DNA of 45,789 nt from assembly GCA_035527715.1 (NCBI GenBank), contig DATKZY010000018.1:1-45789 (forward strand), in the 5' to 3' direction. Positions within the stretch are counted from its first letter, which is position 1. The number at the start of each line of letters is the position of its first letter. Below, piece by piece: positions 40,872 to 45,789 of the stretch. The translations under genes were made by a program, and so were the position numbers. The stretch comes from DSUN01 sp035527715 (lineage in GTDB: Bacteria > Planctomycetota > PUPC01 > DSUN01). The notes under the pieces are model-generated. The model did not search any database. It worked only from the letters and a program-made list of their open reading frames with translations, and was not told where the DNA came from.

Positions 40872-42020
40872 ATGGGTGTCTCCGCTCCACTCCGGCGCGT
40901 GCTGGCGTGGGCCGTCGCGAGCGTGCTGGTCGCCGGCTGCGGCCCGACGTTCAAGCGCCTGCGCCAGGAGCTGGAGCAGGGGGCGCCCGGGGCCTACGTG
41001 GCGGGCGTGCCCTTCGTGCGCCAGGCGAGGGACCGCTGCGGCCCGGCCGCTCTCGCGTCGCTCGCCGCCTTCCACAAGCTGCCCCTCACCCAGGACGAGA
41101 TCGCCCGCGAGGTGTTCCTGCCGTCCATCAACGGCACGCTGACGGTGGACATGCAGAGCTTCGTGCACCGCCAGGGCCTCTGGTGCCATTCGGGGAGCGG
41201 GACGCCTGCGGAGGTGCGGACCTGGCTCGACCGCGGGCTGCCCGTGGTGGCGCTGATCCGGCTCGGGGCGCTGCACGGGCACAGGCTGCACTACGTGGTG
41301 GTGACCGGCTATCACGCGCGCCGCGGCTACTTCGTCGCGCACACGGGCTATCTGCCGAACCGGCCGATGGCCTACGAGGTTTTCGAGCAACAGCTCAGGT
41401 CCGCCGGCGGCTGGCTCCTGGTGGCGTGTCCGCCGGAACGGGTGAGCTGGCCGCTGAGCGCGAGCGGGCACAACGACCTGGGGCTGCTCTTCGAGCGGGC
41501 GGGCAAGCCCGACCGCGCGCGCGCCGAGTATTCGCGCGCGGCCGCCGCGAAGCCGGAGTCGCCGCTGTTCCACTTCAACCTGGGCAACGTGCTCGTGCGT
41601 CTGGGCCAGCGGGCCGAGGCCGAACGCGCCTACCGCGAGGCCATTCGGCTCGAGCCCGCCTACGCCGACGCGCATAACAACCTGGCGAACCTGCTGCTCG
41701 ACCTCGGCCGCCGCCACGAGGCCCACAAGGAGGCCCTCCGCGCCATCCAGGTGGACGGCCCGCGCATCGGCTACTACTACGACACGCTGGGCCGCGTGCT
41801 CCTCGTCCTGGAGTCGCACCCCGCGGCGGTGCGCGCCTTCCGCCAGGCCCTCGAGGAGGCGGGGAAGGACGCGGCGCTCGCCGCCGAGGCGCGCCTCGGC
41901 CTCATCGAGGCCCTCCTCGCCGCCGGCGACCGCGCCGAGGCCCTCGCCGAGAAAGACCGCTTCGTCGCCCTCACCACCGACCCCGCCCTGCGCCGCAAGG
42001 CCGACGACCTTCTGCGGTAG
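40872..42020 (+). CDS. PA2778-like C39-family cysteine peptidase lipoprotein with TPR
   Basis: A 382-residue protein. The ATG at 40872 is preferred over GTG at 40866 for its GAGG 7 bases upstream. The lipobox is LVAGC, with Cys23 lipidated. The C39-like peptidase domain has Cys56 (RDRCGPAALASL) and His140 (GHRLHYVVVTGY) as probable catalytic residues. The C-terminal TPR repeats run from about 195 (NDLGLLFERAGKPDRARAEYSRA, FNLGNVLVRLGQRAEAERAYREA, NNLANLLLDLGRRHEAHKEA, YDTLGRVLLVLESHPAAVRAF). It is probably an outer-membrane or periplasmic lipoprotein. It pairs with the PA2779-like gene 23 bases upstream, and a two-component pair follows with its own promoter. The target is unknown. Confidence 0.9.
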   Translation: MGVSAPLRRVLAWAVASVLVAGCGPTFKRLRQELEQGAPGAYVAGVPFVRQARDRCGPAALASLAAFHKLPLTQDEIAREVFLPSINGTLTVDMQSFVHRQGLWCHSGSGTPAEVRTWLDRGLPVVALIRLGALHGHRLHYVVVTGYHARRGYFVAHTGYLPNRPMAYEVFEQQLRSAGGWLLVACPPERVSWPLSASGHNDLGLLFERAGKPDRARAEYSRAAAAKPESPLFHFNLGNVLVRLGQRAEAERAYREAIRLEPAYADAHNNLANLLLDLGRRHEAHKEALRAIQVDGPRIGYYYDTLGRVLLVLESHPAAVRAFRQALEEAGKDAALAAEARLGLIEALLAAGDRAEALAEKDRFVALTTDPALRRKADDLLR

Positions 42021-42021
42021 C

Positions 42022-42050
42022 TTGGCAATCGGCACCCGTTGCGGTAGAAT
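42022..42050 (+). promoter_or_regulatory. sigma70-like promoter of the two-component pair
   Basis: TTGGCA (42022-42027), 17 bases, then TAGAAT (42045-42050) begin 2 bases after the peptidase stop and 91 bases before the kinase ATG. Confidence 0.65.
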
Positions 42051-42104
42051 GGCCAGCGGCTCGCGGGCTCGGAGCCAGTGCCGCCGGCAGGTCTGCTCTG
42101 GTGG

Positions 42105-42123
42105 CACGGGCCTCTTGCCCGTG
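42105..42123. repeat. short REP-like hairpin in the kinase leader
   Basis: CACGGGC (42105-42111), CTCTT, GCCCGTG (42117-42123), flanked by GG and GC. A perfect 7-bp stem lies between the promoter and the kinase start. It looks like a dispersed palindrome landed in a 5' leader. Confidence 0.55.
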
Positions 42124-42140
42124 GCCTGGGGTCCGTGCCG

Positions 42141-43601
42141 ATGGGCATTCGAGCGAAAATCGTTCTCCCCTTCACCCTGCTGTTCCTCGCCACGCTGCTG
42201 GTGGTGGCGCTGCTGGCGGCCTGGGCCACGGCGAGTCTCGTGGACGAGCGCCTCCAGGGCCAGATGACCGACCTCGCCGCCGTCCTCTCCCAGGCCGGCT
42301 TCGCCAGCAATCCGAACGTGCTCGACCGGGTGAAGACGATCGTCGGCGGCGAGCTGGCCACTGTGGATGCCCGCGGCGCCGTCCTGGCCACGACCCTCGA
42401 CGCCCACAACGCGGCAGCCCTCCGCGAGCGTCTCCAGCCGGCATCCCCGGAACCGGTGCGACGGCTCGACCTCGGCGGGCGCGGCTACCGGGTCACGTTC
42501 GCGCCCGTCGAGCTGCGGGTGGGGCAGGAGCAGCCGGCCTTCGTTTACCTGCTGACGCCTGAGGCGGAGATCGCGGCCGCCACGCGCCGGGCGGTGCGGC
42601 CCATCGTCGTGGCGGCGGCGTGCGGCGCGCTCGCCGTCATCGTCCTCGGCTACCTCGTTGGCCACATGCTCTCGCGGCCCGTGGAGTCCCTCGCCCTCCA
42701 GGCGCGGCAGTTGGCGGCGGGCCTGGGGTCACATCTTCATTTCGCACATGGCGGCTATGTGCCAAATGGAGATGTGACCCCGCTCGCCGTCCGCACTCAC
42801 GACGAGGTGGGCAAGCTGGCCTCGGCGTTCAACGCCCTCCTCGAGTCGCTCCGCGCGGCCGAGGAGCGGCTCGTGGCGTCCGAGCGCCTCGCCGCCGTGG
42901 GCCAGGTCGCCGCCGGCATTGCCCACGAGGTGCGCAACCCCCTCTCCGGCATCAAGATGTCGGCCCAGGTGCTGCGCCGTCGCCTCCGCGAGCTGGACCC
43001 CACGGTGGACGAGAGCGCCAGCATCCTGCTCGCCGAAGTCTCCCGCCTCGAGGTCATCATTGACGACTTGCTCACCTTCGCCCGGCCGACGACTCTCAAG
43101 GCCGAGCCGTCCGACCTCAACGCCGTCATCGGCGGGGTGCTCGACTTCATGGCCCGCCAGCTCGACCACGCCGGCATCGCGGTCCGCCGCGAGCTGGCCG
43201 AGGGCCTGCCCGCCGCGCCGCTTGACCCCCAGCGGATCCGCCAGGTCGTCCTCAACCTCGTGCTCAACGCGGCCGAGGCCATGCCCAACGGCGGCACCCT
43301 GGTCGCCCGCACCCGCGCGACCGACCGCGAGGTCGTGGCCGAGTTCGACGACACGGGCCACGGCATCGCGCCCGAGGTCGCCGGCAAGGTGTTCGAGCCC
43401 TTCTTCACCACCAAGCCCGGCGGGAGCGGACTCGGCCTTGGCATCAGCCGCACCCTCACCGAAGCCCACGGTGGCACGCTCACCTTCCGGCCCCTCTCTC
43501 AAGGCACCCGCTTCGTCTTCACCATCCCCCGTGGGGGCCCCGCGTCAACGTCTCCGCAATCGCAAGGCGCGAATCGGGAATCGGGAATCGGAAATGGCTA
43601 A
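42141..43601 (+). CDS. membrane histidine kinase (NtrB-like) with HAMP
   Basis: A 486-residue sensor kinase. TM1 is about 8-32, a periplasmic part spans 33-150 (dCache-like in size), and TM2 is about 153-175. HAMP covers 177-240, HisKA has His262 in GIAHEVRNPLSG, and HATPase_c has NLVLNAAEAM, DTGHGI and GSGLGLGI. HEVRNPLSG is typical of kinases paired with sigma54 regulators. HAMP is split by a 57-bp palindrome (residues about 195-214) that reads through in frame. The last 16 or so residues are encoded by a 7-bp tandem array, and the stop lies inside the response-regulator gene (8-base overlap). ATG at 42141 is supported by the position of TM1; the ribosome site is weak. Confidence 0.92.
   Translation: MGIRAKIVLPFTLLFLATLLVVALLAAWATASLVDERLQGQMTDLAAVLSQAGFASNPNVLDRVKTIVGGELATVDARGAVLATTLDAHNAAALRERLQPASPEPVRRLDLGGRGYRVTFAPVELRVGQEQPAFVYLLTPEAEIAAATRRAVRPIVVAAACGALAVIVLGYLVGHMLSRPVESLALQARQLAAGLGSHLHFAHGGYVPNGDVTPLAVRTHDEVGKLASAFNALLESLRAAEERLVASERLAAVGQVAAGIAHEVRNPLSGIKMSAQVLRRRLRELDPTVDESASILLAEVSRLEVIIDDLLTFARPTTLKAEPSDLNAVIGGVLDFMARQLDHAGIAVRRELAEGLPAAPLDPQRIRQVVLNLVLNAAEAMPNGGTLVARTRATDREVVAEFDDTGHGIAPEVAGKVFEPFFTTKPGGSGLGLGISRTLTEAHGGTLTFRPLSQGTRFVFTIPRGGPASTSPQSQGANRESGIGNG
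42725..42781. repeat. 57-bp palindromic insertion, in frame, inside the HAMP domain
   Basis: The left arm is GGGGTCACATCTTCATTTCG plus CACAT (42725-42749), then a 7-base loop (GGCGGCT). The right arm is ATGTGCCAAATGGAGATG plus TGACCCC (42757-42781). The 25-bp arms match at 23 positions. The length of 57 is exactly 19 codons, so the kinase frame is kept. Without the insert, HAMP would read ARQLAAG..VRTHDEVGKL, which is the normal spacing. Base composition and codon use differ from the surrounding G+C-rich gene. Confidence 0.85.
43555..43596. repeat. 7-bp tandem array spanning the kinase C-terminus and the regulator start
   Basis: Six units of period 7: CGCAATC, GCAAGGC, GCGAATC, GGGAATC, GGGAATC, GGAAATG (43555-43596). 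The last unit contains the ATG of the response regulator (43594). The kinase reads through the array and stops at 43599-43601, so its tail (NRESGIGNG) is array-encoded. The unit GGGAATC matches that of the array at 37496-37530. Confidence 0.7.
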
Positions 43602-44985
43602 GATCGCGGTCATTGACGACGAGCAAAGCGTCTGCCACGCCTTCCAGGCCTTCCTCGGCGACGAGGGGCACGAGACCGCCGTCGCCGCCACGGCCCAGCG
43701 CGGCCTCGGTCTCATCCGCGACTTCGGGCCCGACCTCGTCATCCTCGACATCCGCCTGCCCGACGCCGACGGCCTCGACGTCCTGGCACAGATCGTCCAG
43801 GCCCCCGACCCACCCGCCGTCCTCGTCATCACCGCTCACGGCACGATGGACACGGCGATCGAGGCCATGCGCCGCGGCGCCTTCGAGTACCTCACCAAGC
43901 CCATTGACCTCGACGAGGCCCGCCTCGTCATCGAGCGCGCCCTTCAGAGCCGCCAGCTCAGCCACGAGGTGGCCCGCCTGCGCAAGGAGCTGCGCGGCGG
44001 CGCGCCGCTGCTCGTCGGCAACTCGGCCGCCATGCAGAAGGTCTACAAGACCATCGGCGCCGTCGCCCCCACCAACGCCACCGTGCTCATCCGCGGCGAG
44101 AGCGGCACCGGCAAGGAGCTCGCGGCCCGTGCCATCCACCAGGCCAGCCCGCGGGCGAAGGGGCCATTCGTCACCGTGGACTGCACGGCCCTGCCCGAAC
44201 ACCTCATCGAGAGCGAGCTCTACGGCTACGAGGCCGGCGCCTTCACCGGCGCCTCGAACGCCAAGCCCGGCAGAATCGAGCAGGCCAACGGCGGCACGCT
44301 CTTCCTCGACGAGATCGGCGAGCTCTCGGGCGGCGCCCAGGCCAAGCTCCTCCGCTTCCTCGAGACCCGCCAGACCGAGCGCCTCGGCTCCACCCGCACC
44401 CTTTCGCTCGACGTCCGCATCCTCGCCGCCACCAACGAGGACCTCGAGGCCAAGCGCCGCCAGGGCACCTTCCGCGAGGACCTCTTCTACCGCATCCACG
44501 TCGTCACCCTCGACCTCCCGCCGCTGCGCCAGCGCAAGGACGACATCCCCCTCCTCATCGCCCATTTCCTCGACCAGATTGCGGGGGGCCGACGCCTCCA
44601 GATCAGCCAGGCCGCGCTCGACGCCCTGGTCGCCCACGACTGGCCGGGGAACGTCCGCGAGCTGCGCAATGCCGTCGAGCACGCCGTCATTCAATGTCGC
44701 GGCGATGCCATCCTGCCCGAGCACCTGCCCCGGATGCGCGCGCGCGGAGCGGCCGGCGGCCCCGCCGACGACCTGCGCCGCGCCGCGGCGGCACTCCTCG
44801 CCGCCAAGATGGCCCAGCACCCCGAGGGCACCGCGCCCCTCTACGACCTGATGGTGGAAGAACTCGACCGCGCCGTCATCGCCGAAGCCCTCCGCATCAC
44901 CGGCCGCAACCAGGCCCGCACCGCCGCCCTCCTCGGCCTCCACCGCACCACCCTGCGCAACAAGATTCGCCAATACGGGCTGTGA
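43594..44985 (+). CDS. sigma54-dependent NtrC-family response regulator
   Basis: A 463-residue activator. The receiver domain is 1-120 with Asp8, Asp9, phospho-acceptor Asp52 (ILDIRLP) and Lys102 (YLTKPID). The AAA+ domain is about 135-370 with Walker A GESGTGKE (168-175), the sigma54-contact motif GAFTGA (215-220), Walker B GTLFLDEIGEL, and WPGNVRELRN. The C-terminal FIS-type HTH ends the protein (ITGRNQARTAALLGLHRTTLRNKI). It opens sigma54 promoters when phosphorylated by the kinase just upstream, with which it overlaps by 8 bases. No sigma54 promoter with correct spacing was found in the window. Whether it controls the adjacent PA2778/PA2779-like pair is unknown. Confidence 0.95.
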   Translation: MAKIAVIDDEQSVCHAFQAFLGDEGHETAVAATAQRGLGLIRDFGPDLVILDIRLPDADGLDVLAQIVQAPDPPAVLVITAHGTMDTAIEAMRRGAFEYLTKPIDLDEARLVIERALQSRQLSHEVARLRKELRGGAPLLVGNSAAMQKVYKTIGAVAPTNATVLIRGESGTGKELAARAIHQASPRAKGPFVTVDCTALPEHLIESELYGYEAGAFTGASNAKPGRIEQANGGTLFLDEIGELSGGAQAKLLRFLETRQTERLGSTRTLSLDVRILAATNEDLEAKRRQGTFREDLFYRIHVVTLDLPPLRQRKDDIPLLIAHFLDQIAGGRRLQISQAALDALVAHDWPGNVRELRNAVEHAVIQCRGDAILPEHLPRMRARGAAGGPADDLRRAAAALLAAKMAQHPEGTAPLYDLMVEELDRAVIAEALRITGRNQARTAALLGLHRTTLRNKIRQYGL

Positions 44986-45021
44986 GGAGAAGAGAGAAGG
45001 CGGATGCGGGGGAGGCGCCAC

Positions 45022-45351
45022 CTACAAGTCCAGCCAGCCCCGGACTGACTGAGTGAGGCGTTGGACATCGGGGGCGCCGAGCGCGCCCACGATCCTGATG
45101 ACGAGGGATTCGTGGATGGTGTAGAGCCCGCGCTTGAGGGCCGTCGCCACGTGAAGGCCCGCCCCGCGCCAGTCAGCCAGGACGAACTCGCCCTCGAGCA
45201 AGCCATCAGTCCTGCTGGTCAGCGGGACAACGAACACGTCGCGGGAAGCGTGTGGGGAGCTGACGACAACTGCGGGTCGGACCTTTGCCCCCGACAGGTC
45301 TTAGAAGGGATAGCGCACGAGGACAACGGCATTCCTTGAGCAGCTCGGCAT
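45022..45351 (-). pseudogene. MazF/PemK-family toxin broken by a nonsense codon
   Basis: The frame from ATG 45351 reads MPSCSRNAVVLVRYPF, then TAA at 45303-45301, then continues DLSGAKVRPAVVVSS, DVFVVPLTSR, GEFVLADWRGAGL and HVATALKRGLYTIHESL to the stop at 45022-45024. Intact it would be 109 residues with the whole MazF core. TAA stands where family members have Ser or Thr (PFSDLSG or PFTDLSG), so one base change explains the break. A restart inside could only give the C-terminal 71 residues. It overlaps its antitoxin-like gene, which is the normal arrangement. The toxin is probably inactive. A sequencing error is the alternative. Confidence 0.82.
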
Positions 45352-45532
45352 ACACGTCGTCCTCGGCGTTGTCCCAGATTGCGTCGAGGGACTTCTGGCA
45401 GGCGCGGAGCCAGAAGTCCCCCTCGTCGTCATCGAGGACCGTCAGCAGAACGCGCGCCCCCTCAGGCAGTTCCGTTGCCTCAACAGGCAGCGCCTTGCCG
45501 TCCCGCACGACCGCCCATATCGTCCTCATCAT
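45206..45532 (-). CDS. antitoxin-like partner of MazF with an abnormal extended C-terminus
   Basis: 108 residues from ATG 45532 (or the next codon, ATG 45529), with GGGG about 8 bases upstream. The first 65 residues look like a normal small antitoxin: MRTIWAVVRDGKALPVEATELPEG, RVLLTVLDDDEGDFWL and WDNAEDDVYAELLKE. Relatives usually end at this point. Here the codon after LLKE is TGC rather than a stop, and the frame runs 40 more residues through the toxin gene as unrelated, Arg-rich sequence. Changing the base at 45329 back to give TGA would restore the stop and also restore Asp (GDVVL) in the toxin frame. So the antitoxin is probably folded but tailed; its function is doubtful. Confidence 0.7.
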   Translation of the reverse strand: MMRTIWAVVRDGKALPVEATELPEGARVLLTVLDDDEGDFWLRACQKSLDAIWDNAEDDVYAELLKECRCPRALSLLRPVGGKGPTRSCRQLPTRFPRRVRCPADQQD

Positions 45533-45598
45533 GGCATATCCCCTGAGTCCATCCCGAACAACACTTCAGCCAGATGACGCCGCCTTGGTGGTTTCCTG

Positions 45599-45770
45599 CT
45601 CTCAGCCCCGCCAGGGCCATCGGAGGGTAGCCCACGGCGTAAGCCCTCATCTTTGCCCACATCTCTGCGGATGGGCGCTCCCAGCCCCGTCAGGGGCGTC
45701 AGAAGGTAGCCACGGGCGTAAGCCCGTGGACTGGGCGGACCACGGTCCAGCCCCCGCAGGGGGCGGCACA
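45599..45770. repeat. three copies of a palindromic intergenic repeat
   Basis: Units share CAGCCCCG(C/T)CAGGG(G)C and GGTAGCC(CA)CGG(GC)GTAAGCCC. Copy 1 is at 45599-45645, copy 2 at 45678-45729 and a shorter copy 3 at 45746-45770 (CCAGCCCCCGCAGGGGGCGG). Copy 2 contains the hairpin CCACGGGC / GCCCGTGG. This type is dispersed in large numbers in planctomycete-like genomes and may be spread by REP-associated transposases (known for similar elements). No gene is seen from 45533 to the window end. Confidence 0.75.
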
Positions 45771-45789
45771 ACGCCGGCGGCCAACGCTT

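Noticed and set aside
42101..42117. sigma54 promoter (TGGCAC...TTGC) before the kinase
   Set aside because: The GG and GC elements are 12 bases apart instead of 10, and the bases are fully explained by a CACGGGC/GCCCGTG hairpin.
45206..45300. Antitoxin C-terminal tail as real protein
   Set aside because: It is Arg/Pro-rich and exists only because it overlaps the toxin frame; relatives end at the LLKE position.
1..45789. tRNA or rRNA genes
   Set aside because: No T-loop GGTTCGA-type signatures with matching acceptor stems and no rRNA-like stretches were found by reading both strands.

Overview
The window is a G+C-rich (about two thirds by eye) piece of bacterial chromosome. Its gene content points to an uncultured member of the PVC group, most likely Planctomycetota or a close relative. 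The reasons are three Gfo/Idh/MocA oxidoreductases (one with a Tat signal), DUF1080 and DUF4838 proteins, secreted carbohydrate-active-looking enzymes, and many short palindromic intergenic repeats. This placement is inference, because no rRNA or marker gene is present. Promoters look sigma70-like and very regular: TTGACA-like, 17 bases, then TAnnnT.

Layout. 1-1513: an IS4-family insertion sequence with both terminal inverted repeats, its left end exactly at the window edge. 1700-3803: a frameshifted antitoxin-like remnant, a small membrane protein and a Tat-exported oxidoreductase. 3927-14578 (minus strand): a secreted small protein; a three-gene unit (two exported paralogues resembling the C-terminal part of L-fucose isomerase, plus a VOC protein); two oxidoreductases; and a tandem pair of large secreted proteins with fibronectin-like modules and degenerate hydrolase-like cores. 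15216-18201: an orphan DUF2442 protein, D-galactonate dehydratase, and a divergently transcribed histidine kinase with a cysteine-rich two-CW insert.

18464-34249 is the most interesting part. It is a rearranged ebo locus: eboB (TatD-like), eboC (UbiA-like), eboF (alkaline-phosphatase superfamily), eboD (dehydroquinate-synthase-like sugar phosphate cyclase) and eboE (TIM barrel). No eboA is recognisable. The ebo genes are interleaved with a DUF4838 protein that overlaps eboC, a ferredoxin-tailed aldo/keto reductase, a secreted FG-GAP protein and a hydrolase-propeller fusion. The unit ends with a sugar-phosphate isomerase-like gene and deoC. A TTGACA-N17-TATGAT promoter stands before eboD. Canonical ebo clusters are linked to moving a precursor metabolite to the periplasm, so exported sugar enzymes inside the cluster are suggestive.

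34429-45789: a DUF1080 protein, an unknown membrane-anchored protein, a HEPN/MNT toxin-antitoxin pair, another TIM-barrel isomerase, a beta-helix protein, and a PA2779/PA2778-like pair followed by a histidine kinase and a sigma54 response regulator. The window ends with a decayed MazF-type toxin-antitoxin locus and three copies of a palindromic repeat.

Two non-genic patterns stand out. First, at least six genes are followed by, or end inside, a short-period (7, 8 or 9 bp) tandem array that starts at the stop codon; three of these arrays also form long hairpins. Second, a 57-bp near-perfect palindrome is inserted in frame in the HAMP region of the second histidine kinase.
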